64,000 nt of DNA, from the NCBI GenBank assembly GCA_049889395.1, contig JBMHDM010000031.1, positions 90,377 through 154,376 on the forward strand. Reading direction: 5' to 3'. The translations under genes and the position numbers were made by a program. Source of the DNA: UBA3537 sp049889395. GTDB lineage: Bacteria; Bacteroidota; Bacteroidia; Flavobacteriales; Flavobacteriaceae. Numbering within the stretch: the stretch's first letter is position 1; every line of letters starts with the position of its first letter. This document shows positions 7,925-16,780 of the stretch, in pieces. Below the pieces are notes generated by a model. The model had not been told where the DNA came from and ran no database searches. It worked only from the letters and a program-made list of their open reading frames with translations.

Positions 7925-9316
7925 TTATTGCCCAATGCCTTGATAAGTGAATCCGATAGATTCCATTTCATCTTTATCTAAAAGGTTTCTACCATCAAAA
8001 ATATGAGCAGGCTTGCTCATGCTATCATAAATTTTGTTCCAATCATATGAAACAAATTCATCCCATTCCGTTATTATTGACAAGGCGTGAGCGCCGTTAG
8101 CAGCCTCATAAGGATCTTGATGAGAGGTTAAATATTGAGCATTTTTGGACTCCGAACGAGAATTCAAATAATTCAAATCCGATTGCATTTGGAGGGCAGA
8201 AACTTTTGGGTCATAGACTTCAATATTGGCATGCTCATCTATGAGTTTATCAGCGATATAAATAGCAGCAGACTCTCTTGTATCATTTGTATCTTTCTTA
8301 AAGGCCCAACCATAAAAGGCGATTTTTTTCTCAGCTACAGTGCCATACAAAGATTTTACAATATTGTTTGCAAAGCGATTTCTTTGGTGATTATTCATTA
8401 TAATGACTTGCTCCCAATAATCGGCTGATTCATTGAGCCCTAATGATTTACAGATGTATACCAAGTTCAAAATATCTTTTTGGAAACAAGATCCACCAAA
8501 GCCAACTGAGGCTTTTAAAAATTTTGGTCCAATTCTGGAGTCTGTACCAATGGCATTGGCCACTTCGTTGATATTGGCACCCGTTTTTTCACAAAGCTCA
8601 GTTAAGGCATTGATAGAGGATACCCGTTGAGCCAAAAATGCATTGGCAGTTAATTTTGATAATTCGGAGGACCATAAATTAGTGATGATAATTTGTTCTT
8701 TTGGAACCCAAGACGCGTATATATTGACTAGTGCATTGACGGCGTCTTTTCCAGAACGGGTAGATTCGCCACCAATTAGAACACGATCAGGTTTTTGCAA
8801 ATCTTTTACGGCTGTTCCTTCAGCCAAAAATTCGGGATTTGAAAGAATCTCAAATTGAATTCCATTACCTGTATTATCCAAAATATCTTTAATGGCTTCG
8901 GCCGTTTTGACTGGAAGTGTTGATTTTTCAACAACAATTTTGTCAGATTTTGCGACCTTGGCAATTTGCCTAGCGCATAATTCAACGTACTGTAGATCGG
9001 CGGCCATTCCTTTACCAGCACCGTAGGTTTTGGTTGGCGTATTCACTGAAATAAAAATCATATCAGATTCATCGATTGCTTGATCAACTCCTGAAGTGAA
9101 AAATAAATTACGCCCTCTGGCCTCTCTTACTACGGCATCTAATCCGGGTTCGAAGATAGGCAACTGGCTCAAATCTTGCGAATTCCATGCTGCAATTCGT
9201 TCGGCATTGACATCTACAACGGTGACTTTTATATCTGGATTTTTTTGAGCAATAACGGACATGGTAGGGCCTCCTACATAACCGGCTCCAATACAACATA
9301 TGGATTTGACTTTCAT
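7925..9316 (-). CDS. ugd: UDP-glucose 6-dehydrogenase
   Basis: Ugd oxidises UDP-glucose to UDP-glucuronate in two NAD+-dependent steps. The 463-residue protein has the N-terminal dinucleotide fold (CIGAGYVGGPT, 8-18), substrate-binding segments such as SNPEFLAEGTAV, the catalytic cysteine in SVGFGGSCFQKDI, and the C-terminal UDP-binding domain with FYGWAFKKDTNDTRES. The GAGYVGGPT spelling and length resemble the animal-type group of UGDH rather than the shorter GAGYVGL bacterial group. It is the first gene of the operon, feeding the next gene's epimerase. An inverted repeat upstream at 9350-9367 may be an operator. Confidence 0.93.
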   Translation of the reverse strand: MKVKSICCIGAGYVGGPTMSVIAQKNPDIKVTVVDVNAERIAAWNSQDLSQLPIFEPGLDAVVREARGRNLFFTSGVDQAIDESDMIFISVNTPTKTYGAGKGMAADLQYVELCARQIAKVAKSDKIVVEKSTLPVKTAEAIKDILDNTGNGIQFEILSNPEFLAEGTAVKDLQKPDRVLIGGESTRSGKDAVNALVNIYASWVPKEQIIITNLWSSELSKLTANAFLAQRVSSINALTELCEKTGANINEVANAIGTDSRIGPKFLKASVGFGGSCFQKDILNLVYICKSLGLNESADYWEQVIIMNNHQRNRFANNIVKSLYGTVAEKKIAFYGWAFKKDTNDTRESAAIYIADKLIDEHANIEVYDPKVSALQMQSDLNYLNSRSESKNAQYLTSHQDPYEAANGAHALSIITEWDEFVSYDWNKIYDSMSKPAHIFDGRNLLDKDEMESIGFTYQGIGQ

Positions 9317-9491
9317 TTAATTGACTTGCTATATTTGGTTCAATATTAAATATCTTTTGCAAGATATGCGTTTGTCTATAATTCACAAAATAATAACACA
9401 TATGAAGCAATTTAAAAAACCTACTAAGGGTGGGATTTTTGAAGTGACCCAAAATTTTGAAAGTCCGAACTTTTTAAGGCGTGTTTTTCAA
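9317..9491 (+). other. Intergenic stretch upstream of ugd
   Basis: This stretch holds the ugd promoter region. Reading on the minus strand, a TTTTG is followed 19 nt later by TATCTTG, a near match to the Bacteroidota promoter with one T missing. A 41-codon open frame begins at an ATG at 9402 on the plus strand, but it has no recognisable similarity and I do not call it a gene. Otherwise I see nothing in it. Confidence 0.4.
9350..9367. repeat. Inverted repeat upstream of ugd
   Basis: ATATCTT (9350-9356) and AAGATAT (9361-9367) form a perfect 7-bp inverted repeat around TTGC, 34 nt upstream of the ugd start and overlapping the likely promoter. It could be a repressor site or a leader hairpin; nothing in the window identifies a cognate protein. 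Confidence 0.35.
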
Positions 9492-9656
9492 TTATTTATT
9501 GAACCTAATATTAGAATATTGTCCTAAAAAATATGCAATTAGAATGGGTATAAACGAAAAAGCAATGTTCTTTTCCAGAAGACCATATTCTGAAAATGCA
9601 ACTAATATTGAAGATGAAATAAGTATAAAAATTAAGTCAAATAGTCTTTTTTTCAT
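9492..9656 (-). CDS. Small hypothetical membrane protein
   Basis: An open frame of 54 codons from the ATG at 9656. The predicted peptide starts MKKRLFDLIFILISSSI, then has a short polar stretch (SEYGLLEKN) and a second hydrophobic segment (SFIPILIAYFLG), ending in a basic tail, which suggests two membrane helices. I do not recognise a family. It lies beyond the terminator that ends the dcw/tRNA transcript, with only a weak promoter-like motif (TACATTTA) ahead of it, so it may not be expressed. An upstream in-frame start at 9707 would run through the terminator hairpin and is unlikely. Confidence 0.3.
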   Translation of the reverse strand: MKKRLFDLIFILISSSILVAFSEYGLLEKNIAFSFIPILIAYFLGQYSNIRFNK

Positions 9657-9693
9657 ATAGATATAACCTAAATGTACAATTGAAATTAAATTT

Positions 9694-9729
9694 AAAAAAA
9701 TCCCCAAAAATAAATTATTATTTTTGAGG
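9694..9729 (-). terminator. Rho-independent terminator after tRNA-Arg / dcw cluster
   Basis: Reading on the minus strand, a 12-nt arm starting CCTCAAAAATAA (9729-9718) pairs with TTATTTTTGGGG (9713-9702) around a 4-nt loop, with one T:G pair, and is followed by A and seven T. It lies 9 nt past the tRNA 3' end. Confidence 0.85.
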
Positions 9730-9737
9730 ATAATTTG

Positions 9738-9811
9738 TGACTGCGACAGGAGTCGAACCTACAACCGCTGGAGCCGAAATCCAGTGCTCTATCCAATTGA
9801 GCTACGCAGCC
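9738..9811 (-). tRNA. tRNA-Arg (anticodon TCG)
   Basis: The reverse complement folds as a complete 74-nt tRNA. The acceptor stem is GGCTGCG with CGCAGTC (one G:U pair). The D-arm is GCTC...GAGC, the anticodon stem CTGGA/TCCAG with loop TTTCGGC (anticodon TCG, reading CGA and probably other CGN codons), and the T-loop TTCGACT. The discriminator base is A. The CCA end is not encoded. The 5' end is only 4 nt after the stop codon of the upstream GatB/YqeY gene, so the tRNA is almost certainly excised from a transcript that includes that gene. Confidence 0.93.
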
Positions 9812-9815
9812 ATTT

Positions 9816-10268
9816 TTAGGACATCAATTTTTGTTTAACCAATGTTGAAATTGTTTTACCGTCTGTTTTACCGGCCAGTTCCTTACTTACAACACCCATC
9901 ACTTTACCCATATCTTTCATACTTGTAGCTCCCAATTTTTCGATGGCGACCACAACATGTTTTTCTACCTCTGCCTCGGAAAGCATCTCTGGCAAAAATT
10001 GGCTGATGACTTCTGCTTCTTCTAATTCTGGGGCAGCTAAGTCTGGACGTTGTTGTTGGGTAAAGATAGCCGCACTATCCTGTCGTTGTTTAACTAGTTT
10101 CTGCAATAGTTTGACCTCGTCCGATTTGGTCAATTCAGCTTTTGAGCCACTTTGAGTTTGCGCCATAAGTATGGCTGACTTCACAGATCGAAGTGCTGTG
10201 AGAGCTACTGTATCTTTTGATTTCATAGCGGCTTTCAGAGCCACCATTACGGCATTTTGTAAACTCAT
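9816..10268 (-). CDS. GatB/YqeY domain-containing protein
   Basis: This 150-residue protein belongs to the YqeY family, which resembles the C-terminal tRNA-binding domain of the GatB/GatE amidotransferase subunits. Its cellular role is not settled. Typical features are LQNAVMVALKAAMKSKD at the start, a TALRSVKSAI helix, KLVKQRQDSA, YQFLP-like SQFLPEMLSEAEVE and a C-terminal MGKVMGVVSKELAGKTDGK segment. I chose the second ATG (10268) because family members begin MSLQ-like; an ATG at 10274 would add two residues. It lies about 100 nt after ftsZ, an arrangement I know from other flavobacterial dcw clusters, and is followed directly by tRNA-Arg. Confidence 0.88.
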   Translation of the reverse strand: MSLQNAVMVALKAAMKSKDTVALTALRSVKSAILMAQTQSGSKAELTKSDEVKLLQKLVKQRQDSAAIFTQQQRPDLAAPELEEAEVISQFLPEMLSEAEVEKHVVVAIEKLGATSMKDMGKVMGVVSKELAGKTDGKTISTLVKQKLMS

Positions 10269-10370
10269 ATCCAAATTATTTTTGGGCTACGAATATAAGG
10301 AATATTCTTTAGGATGGTATCTCTTAAATTGAAAATCCCGAACTAAAGTTAAATATTTAAAATCAATTCG

Positions 10371-12293
10371 TTAATCCACATTGTCGTGTAAAAATGAATT
10401 ATTTGTTCGAACTTGCATATCTTGATTTTCATCGTCAGACAAAGACGTTCTGGACAATGAAGGCTCTTTAGCAATTCCTAAATCACTAAGTTCCACGCCT
10501 TGGCGTTTATATGCTGGTTCTTTTTCAATTTCTTCGATTTTTGAAGCATTAAATTTATAATTGAAAGCTTTCATTTTTTTACGTCTTTCGTCTGCTCGAT
10601 CACGTAATGTTTTAGAAATTGGACTATCAAACGGGTCCTCTAATTCATCCGGAACACTAGTTACATGTTGTTCTTTAACGGTGATTTTTGTGATAACCAT
10701 TTCATCTTCAAGCTCAATGTCTACATTTGTTGGTTTGAGATCGCCCTCAAACTTTTGATCTGTTCTTTCTAAAATAATGTGATCATCCAGTGTGTAATGC
10801 CCCTCGTTTTCTGGTGTGGTTTCGGCTACTGCAATGAGCTCTATATAGTCTTCTACTTCAATATTATTGACATTATCCTCGAGTCTAAATATTTCTACAT
10901 CTTCGTTATCCGATTGAGGTTTTTTATCGGCAATCGGCAAATCAAATGACATTATAGTTTGATTTTCCAGTTCTGCTGAGTCTAGCATTTCATCAGTCTT
11001 AGATACCACATCATTGATAATAAAATCATCTGCTTGAGTAGCAAAATCAATATGTTCATAGTTGACTTCAATGTCTTTAATAAGCTCTGTGGTTGGTATT
11101 AAATCCATCGGATTTTGGTGAAATTCTTCCAAAGCTTCATCATCCTGGATGTCTTCGAGCTGATATACTATTGGATTAGGATCCATATTTTGCGCTTCCG
11201 AAGTTATAGATTTAGGGTTATTATCTGTTACGAGATCGTGTTGCATCGTTTGTTCATCTTCTAATGCATGAACTACTTTCTTAGGTTCAACATTAGTGAT
11301 GTCATTTTGTTGATGCGCATCAAAACCTGTTGCTATGATAGTGACCGAAATGGCTTCACCTAATTTTTCATCCTCACCAACACCCATTATGATATTAGCA
11401 CCATGTCCAGCTTCGGCCTGTATGTGATCATTGATTTCTCCTATTTCGTCAATAGTGATTTCTTGCGTTCCAGAAACAATAAGTAGTAAAACATTTTTGG
11501 AACCTGTTATTTTGTTGTCATTTAGAAGCGGTGAATCCAACGCAGAATTAATGGCTTTTTTTGCTCTATTATCCCCCAACGCAGTAGCAGAACCCATAAT
11601 GGCTGTTCCGCTGTTGCTTAATACAGTTTTGGCATCACGTAAATCAATATTTTGAGTATAGTGATGGGTAATGACTTCTGCAATTCCTCGAGCAGCTGTG
11701 GACAATACTTCATCAGCTTTTGAAAAACCAGCCTTAAACCCTAAGTTACCATAAACTTCTCGAAGTTTATTGTTGTTGATTATAACTAGCGAATCAACAG
11801 ATTTTCGGAGGTTTTCAATACCTTTTTGAGCTTGATTGTTTCTTATTTTACCTTCAAACTGGAAGGGCATCGTTACAATCCCAACGGTTAGAATATCCAT
11901 ATCCATGGCCATTTTGGCAATGATGGGAGCTGCCCCAGTTCCCGTACCACCACCCATGCCAGCTGTAATAAAAACCATTTTGGTATTGGTGTTTAGCATC
12001 GCTCGTATATCTTCCAAACTTTCTACTGCTGCTTGTTCTCCGATATCCGGATTGGCTCCTGCCCCTAGTCCCTCTGTTAAATTGACCCCTAATTGAATTT
12101 TATTGGGTACACCACTGTTGTTCAAGGCTTGTGAATCTGTGTTACAGATAACGAAATCGACGCCTTTTATACCCAAATTAAACATATGATTTATGGCGTT
12201 ACTTCCACCGCCGCCAACCCCTATGACCTTAATCACATTGGATTGGTTTTTTGGCATGTCAAAATTAATACCAAATTCGTTGTTAGTACTCAT
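10371..12293 (-). CDS. ftsZ: Cell division protein FtsZ
   Basis: FtsZ is the tubulin-like GTPase that builds the division ring. The globular part covers residues 1-327: GVGGGGSNAINHM (25-37), the tubulin signature GGGTGTG (114-120), and the T7 loop with its catalytic acidic residues in NIDLRD (215-220). It is followed by an unusually long, strongly acidic linker (roughly 328-600) and a C-terminal segment with AYKRQGVELSDLG, which probably holds the FtsA-binding tail. At 640 residues it is far longer than E. coli FtsZ (383). An earlier ATG at 12329, overlapping the ftsA stop, would add 12 residues; the chosen start matches how related proteins begin (MSTNNEFG). Confidence 0.95.
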   Translation of the reverse strand: MSTNNEFGINFDMPKNQSNVIKVIGVGGGGSNAINHMFNLGIKGVDFVICNTDSQALNNSGVPNKIQLGVNLTEGLGAGANPDIGEQAAVESLEDIRAMLNTNTKMVFITAGMGGGTGTGAAPIIAKMAMDMDILTVGIVTMPFQFEGKIRNNQAQKGIENLRKSVDSLVIINNNKLREVYGNLGFKAGFSKADEVLSTAARGIAEVITHHYTQNIDLRDAKTVLSNSGTAIMGSATALGDNRAKKAINSALDSPLLNDNKITGSKNVLLLIVSGTQEITIDEIGEINDHIQAEAGHGANIIMGVGEDEKLGEAISVTIIATGFDAHQQNDITNVEPKKVVHALEDEQTMQHDLVTDNNPKSITSEAQNMDPNPIVYQLEDIQDDEALEEFHQNPMDLIPTTELIKDIEVNYEHIDFATQADDFIINDVVSKTDEMLDSAELENQTIMSFDLPIADKKPQSDNEDVEIFRLEDNVNNIEVEDYIELIAVAETTPENEGHYTLDDHIILERTDQKFEGDLKPTNVDIELEDEMVITKITVKEQHVTSVPDELEDPFDSPISKTLRDRADERRKKMKAFNYKFNASKIEEIEKEPAYKRQGVELSDLGIAKEPSLSRTSLSDDENQDMQVRTNNSFLHDNVD

Positions 12294-12318
12294 TTTTTCT
12301 GAATTTATATTGTGTTGG

Positions 12319-13620
12319 TTATTCTGCATTTTCTAAAAAGTCTTTTACTCTTTCCGTTAATTTTTCTAAAAATCCAATGGGGCGTTTTTCAGGAGCCGCT
12401 TCTGGCACCTCATTTATTTCTTGTTTGGGTTCTTCTAATATTTGATTTTGCTTTTTATCTTGTCTTTGCAATCCGTCCAAGACAAGACCTACTGCTGTGG
12501 CATACAATGGGCTAGTGATATCGCTATCACTATCCCCTGCCAAGTGTTCATTTGGATAACCCACTCTTGTATCCATCCCTGTAATGTATTCTACCAGTTG
12601 CTTCAGATGGTTGAGTTGACTCCCTCCTCCTGTTAGGACAATACCTGCAATGAGTTTTTTCTTTTGCTCCTCATGGCCGTAGTTTTTAATTTCTACATAG
12701 ACTTGCTCTATAATTTCGACTACTCTGGCGTGAATTATTTTTGATAAATTTTTTAGTGTTATTTCTTTTGGATCGCGTCCACGCAAACCAGGTATTGATA
12801 CAATTTCATTGTCTTTATTTTCGCCAGGCCAAGCAGAACCGAATTTAATTTTAAGTAACTCCGCTTGTTTTTCTATAATAGAGCATCCTTCTTTAATGTC
12901 TTCAGTAATTACATTTCCGCCAAATGGAATTACTGCAGTATGACGAATGATACCATCTTTAAAAACTGCTAAATCTGTTGTGCCACCACCAATGTCTATA
13001 AGTGCAACACCTGCCTCTTTTTCTTCCTGGCTTAAAACCGCTTTGGCCGATGCCAAAGGTTCAAGCGTAATGCCTGCCAACCCCAAACCTGCGGTTTGAA
13101 CACATCGGCCAATATTTCGAATTGAAGATACTTGACCCACAACAACATGAAAATTGGCTTCCAGTCGTTCCCCATACATCCCTATGGGTTCTTTTATTTC
13201 GGCTTGACCATCGACCTTAAAATCTTGGGGTAAAACATGAATGATTTCTTCACCAGGCAGCATAACGAGTTTATGAACTTGATTGATTAAGCGTTCAATA
13301 TCTTCCTCATTGATGACTTCCTCTGCATTGGGCCTAGTGATATAATCGCTATGTTGTAAACTTCTTATATGCTGACCTGCAATTCCTACAGTTACGTCTT
13401 GTATTTTAACATCACAAGAGGCCTCAGCTTCGCTCACCGCTTGTTGAATAGATTGGATTGTTTGGGTGATGTTATTCACCACTCCCCGATGAACTCCTAA
13501 ACTTTTAGCCTTACCAACTCCAACTGTTTCTAGTTTTCCGTACTGATTTTTTCGCCCTATCATGGCCACTATTTTTGTGGTTCCAATGTCTAAGCCTACT
13601 GCCATATTTTCGGTTTCCAT
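12319..13620 (-). CDS. ftsA: Cell division protein FtsA
   Basis: FtsA is the actin-like ATPase that anchors FtsZ to the membrane. The 433 residues begin with the phosphate-1 motif VGLDIGTTKIVAMIG (8-22), contain the SHS2/1C insert region and the phosphate-2 motif VALIDIGGGTTDLAVF near 205, and the adenosine motif VLTGGGSQL near 325. The C-terminus ends in a predicted amphipathic helix (IGFLEKLTERVKDFLENAE), the expected membrane-targeting sequence. It sits between ftsQ (7 nt upstream) and ftsZ in the standard dcw order. Confidence 0.95.
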   Translation of the reverse strand: METENMAVGLDIGTTKIVAMIGRKNQYGKLETVGVGKAKSLGVHRGVVNNITQTIQSIQQAVSEAEASCDVKIQDVTVGIAGQHIRSLQHSDYITRPNAEEVINEEDIERLINQVHKLVMLPGEEIIHVLPQDFKVDGQAEIKEPIGMYGERLEANFHVVVGQVSSIRNIGRCVQTAGLGLAGITLEPLASAKAVLSQEEKEAGVALIDIGGGTTDLAVFKDGIIRHTAVIPFGGNVITEDIKEGCSIIEKQAELLKIKFGSAWPGENKDNEIVSIPGLRGRDPKEITLKNLSKIIHARVVEIIEQVYVEIKNYGHEEQKKKLIAGIVLTGGGSQLNHLKQLVEYITGMDTRVGYPNEHLAGDSDSDITSPLYATAVGLVLDGLQRQDKKQNQILEEPKQEINEVPEAAPEKRPIGFLEKLTERVKDFLENAE

Positions 13621-13627
13621 ATATTAA

Positions 13628-14347
13628 TTATTTTTTTGTACATACAACCTGTTGATTGTACTGTAAATTGACCTTTTTATATTCTCCCAGCATCTTATCT
13701 CTTTTGGCTTTTTGATAAAACGCTTTCAGTTTCATAAATTTTTGTTTCAAATCTTTTTTTGATCCAATAACAATGTCAAAATCACATGCTCTCATTCGCA
13801 TTGACAGTTTAGACTCTGCATCAATTAAAATATCCGTTACATTCGAATTTAAAAATCGATCTTCTTTTATGGCTTTTATCAATTCAAAAACCAATTGCAT
13901 TGACTCTTTATCAAGATGACCATGTACCAATAAAACACGAGCGCTGTGTTCGGCAGACAATGGCATCATTTTTCCATAACTATCAATGTAAAAAGAGGGC
14001 TCGGACACAACTCTAGCGATTGGCTTTCGTTGTTCAATTTCGAGCCTAACTTCCCCATCTACAGTAAGATAGGCCTCTGCATTTTGAACCATCTGATGTG
14101 ATGAGAGTTTGTCCTCCAACCCTTTCAAATCTAAAACTTCTTTTGACAAACATTCGATTGATTCTTGATTTTGTATTAACAATTTATCAACGGAAGAGGA
14201 GCTTAAATAAAGGGGAGATTCTCCAACAAAATTTATCTTCACATCACTTATGGGTTGATCCATGTTTCGTGACGATGAAAAGGCATACAAAAACACAACT
14301 AGTGCCATTACAGAGAGTCCTTTTATGATGTGTAAAAATCTACGCAT
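13628..14347 (-). CDS. ftsQ: Cell division protein FtsQ
   Basis: FtsQ is the single-pass scaffold that links early and late divisome proteins. The 239-residue product has a short cytoplasmic start (MRRFLHIIKG), one membrane helix (about 10-25) and an extracytoplasmic part with a POTRA-like region (about 34-110, including VQNAEAYLTVDGEVRLEIEQRKPIARV in its second half) and a beta domain. The sequence is poorly conserved, so position between murC and ftsA is strong supporting evidence. Its start overlaps the end of murC by 8 nt, implying translational coupling. Confidence 0.88.
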   Translation of the reverse strand: MRRFLHIIKGLSVMALVVFLYAFSSSRNMDQPISDVKINFVGESPLYLSSSSVDKLLIQNQESIECLSKEVLDLKGLEDKLSSHQMVQNAEAYLTVDGEVRLEIEQRKPIARVVSEPSFYIDSYGKMMPLSAEHSARVLLVHGHLDKESMQLVFELIKAIKEDRFLNSNVTDILIDAESKLSMRMRACDFDIVIGSKKDLKQKFMKLKAFYQKAKRDKMLGEYKKVNLQYNQQVVCTKK

Positions 14348-15689
14348 GAATCAATTCTGTTTTTAATTGTTCTACTTGAACACCAATATCGCCTGCTCCC
14401 ATAGTTACCAAAATCGGATTTCCTATGTCTATTATGGTTTGGGCTAAGGCAGACTTTTTGACTAATTTTTTATACCGAGAATTAATTTTCTCCAGCAACC
14501 ATTTTGATGTAACTCCTGGGATAGGCAATTCTCTTGCGGGATAAATGTCTAACAGCACAACGGCGTCGAATACTGAAAGTACTTTAGCAAAATCCGCTGC
14601 AAAATCTAACGTTCGACTAAATAAATGGGGCTGAAACACAGCTGTTACCTTTTGATCAGGGTGCATTTCTTTGACAGCGTCTGAAACTGCTTTAATTTCT
14701 TTTGGATGATGTGCATAATCGTCGATAAAAACAAATGTATCGTCCTTATAGACATATGAAAATCGACGCTTAACCCCCTTGTATTCTTTTAATGCGGTTC
14801 GTAGCAATTTCTCAGAAACACCTTTTTCTAGAGCCATAGCTAAAGCAACAACGGCATTTGAGAGGTTATGTCTTCCGGCCATATTAAGCTCAAAATCATT
14901 AATCAGATTGGTGGGTGTTTTTAAATCAAAATAATAAGTCCCGTTTTCGATTTTGAGGTGTACTGCTGCATAGTCTGTTTGGGTTTCAACACCATAGGTA
15001 ATGCCATCTATATCAACATTATCGTGAACAAACAATGAACCATTAACAGATATTAATTTTGCAAAACTTTCAAAAGCTTCAACCAACGATTGTGTGTCGC
15101 CATATATGTCCAAATGGTCGGGGTCAATCGACGTGATACAAGCCACATTCGGACTCAATGTAAGAAAAGAGCGGTCAAATTCGTCGGCCTCAACAACTGT
15201 AATTTCATTACCGTTTAGGATTAAATTTGAACTATAATTTTCAGAGATGCCCCCTAAAAAGGAGGTCGCCTTTTGACCTGTTGCTTGTAACAAATGGCCC
15301 AAAATACTGCTGGTTGTGGTTTTGCCGTGAGTCCCCGCAACAGCCATACAAAACGTATCTTGTGTAATCAACCCTAAAACTTGTGCGCGTTTGAGTACTT
15401 TAAACCCATTTAAAATAAAATAATTTAAAATAATATTAGATTTTGGAATGGCTGGAGTGTAGACAACAAGGGTCGAATTGGGGGATAAATCATTTGATTT
15501 GAGCTGATCCAAACAGGCCTCATAAATGATACTCACACCTTTAATCTGAAGCCCATTTGTAATCTTACTAGGCGTTTTATCATAGCCCAAGACCGTTTTG
15601 CCATTGGCCTGAAAATAATGAGCTAAAGCACTCATCCCGATGCCTCCGATACCGACAAAATAAATATTTTTTATGGGCTTCAAATTCAT
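14340..15689 (-). CDS. murC: UDP-N-acetylmuramate--L-alanine ligase
   Basis: MurC adds L-alanine to UDP-MurNAc in cytoplasmic peptidoglycan precursor synthesis, using ATP. The 449 residues carry the glycine-rich FVGIGGIGMSALAHYF start (11-26), the ATP-binding P-loop GTHGKTTTSS (about 118-127), the central-domain EADEFDRSFL motif and the C-terminal VFQPHLFSRT and AGDIGV segments, all typical of MurC rather than MurD/E/F. It overlaps murG by 4 nt upstream and ftsQ by 8 nt downstream. Confidence 0.96.
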   Translation of the reverse strand: MNLKPIKNIYFVGIGGIGMSALAHYFQANGKTVLGYDKTPSKITNGLQIKGVSIIYEACLDQLKSNDLSPNSTLVVYTPAIPKSNIILNYFILNGFKVLKRAQVLGLITQDTFCMAVAGTHGKTTTSSILGHLLQATGQKATSFLGGISENYSSNLILNGNEITVVEADEFDRSFLTLSPNVACITSIDPDHLDIYGDTQSLVEAFESFAKLISVNGSLFVHDNVDIDGITYGVETQTDYAAVHLKIENGTYYFDLKTPTNLINDFELNMAGRHNLSNAVVALAMALEKGVSEKLLRTALKEYKGVKRRFSYVYKDDTFVFIDDYAHHPKEIKAVSDAVKEMHPDQKVTAVFQPHLFSRTLDFAADFAKVLSVFDAVVLLDIYPARELPIPGVTSKWLLEKINSRYKKLVKKSALAQTIIDIGNPILVTMGAGDIGVQVEQLKTELIHA

Positions 15690-16780
15690 GTTTTCAGTAA
15701 GGTTTTTATTTTATCCACTATGGCCGCTGTAGCTGTCGGTCTGGCTAATTTTTTAATGTTTGTTTTTAAAGTTTTAATTAAAATTTTGGATTGTATGAGT
15801 TCCAAAAATTTAGTTTCAAATTCTTTCTCCAAATCGGACTCACTAATTAAAATAGCTGCTTTTTTATCAGATAAAGAGCGGGCATTTTTAGTTTGGTGAT
15901 CTTCAGCAACATTGGGCGATGGTATAAAAATCACAGGTTTACCCACTATACACAATTCTGAAACAGAACTAGCACCGGATCTCGAAATCACAATATCTGC
16001 TACCGCATAGGCCAAATCCATATGCTTAATATAGGCCGAGACTTGAACATCCTTATGCGAGGAATACTGTTTGTATTTATCAAAATATAATGCGCCGCAT
16101 TGCCATATCAATTGAATGTTATTGGCTTTGAAAAAAGACAATTTACTTTCTATTAATTGATTGATGCGTTTTGCCCCCAGACTTCCGCCCAAAACCAATA
16201 CTGTGGTTTTGGTTGAATCTGTATTAAAATAAGCTGAAGCATCTTTAGTTTTTCCATCAAGCTCCAAAATATCTTGTCGAACTGGATTGCCTGTCAAAAC
16301 AATTTTTTCATTCGGAAAAAAACGAGACAAACCATTGTATGCCACACATATGGCTTGAGCGCGTTTGGCTAATAATTTATTGGTTATCCCTGGATATGAG
16401 TTTTGTTCTTGAATAAGTGTAGGAATACCAAAAAGTGACGCCACAAATAACACAGGACCACTAGCGAAACCTCCTGTACCTATAGCAATATTTGGTCTGA
16501 ATTTTAAGACTAAAAAAAAGGCTTGAAACAAACTAACAATTAATTTTAAGGGGAAAATTATATTTCTGTAAGGTTGTTTTCGATCGAAGCCCGAAATCCA
16601 TAATCCTATAATGTTATATCCTGCACGTGGTATTTTTTCCATTTCCATTTTTCCTATGGCACCCACAAACAAAAGTTTGGCATCTGGATACTGTCGCTCC
16701 AAAGCATTACCAATGGCAAGTGCAGGATAAATATGTCCTCCTGTACCGCCTCCTGATATGATTGCCTTTAAATGTTCCAT
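15686..16780 (-). CDS. murG: Undecaprenyldiphospho-muramoylpentapeptide beta-N-acetylglucosaminyltransferase
   Basis: MurG transfers GlcNAc from UDP-GlcNAc to lipid I, giving lipid II at the inner face of the membrane. The 364-residue GT-B fold protein has the first glycine-rich loop SGGGTGGHIYPALAI (9-23), a second loop in GTGGFASGPVL, VLGGSLGAKRIN at the start of the C-terminal domain, and the sugar-nucleotide site SRSGASSVSEL followed by PSPNVAEDHQTKNA. It shares one base with ftsW and overlaps murC by 4 nt. Confidence 0.96.
   Translation of the reverse strand: MEHLKAIISGGGTGGHIYPALAIGNALERQYPDAKLLFVGAIGKMEMEKIPRAGYNIIGLWISGFDRKQPYRNIIFPLKLIVSLFQAFFLVLKFRPNIAIGTGGFASGPVLFVASLFGIPTLIQEQNSYPGITNKLLAKRAQAICVAYNGLSRFFPNEKIVLTGNPVRQDILELDGKTKDASAYFNTDSTKTTVLVLGGSLGAKRINQLIESKLSFFKANNIQLIWQCGALYFDKYKQYSSHKDVQVSAYIKHMDLAYAVADIVISRSGASSVSELCIVGKPVIFIPSPNVAEDHQTKNARSLSDKKAAILISESDLEKEFETKFLELIQSKILIKTLKTNIKKLARPTATAAIVDKIKTLLKT

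Noticed and set aside
9402..9527. A 41-codon open frame on the plus strand beginning MKQFKKPTKGG
   Set aside because: No family resemblance, no promoter match upstream, and it lies in the ugd promoter region antisense to the small ORF; too little to support a gene.
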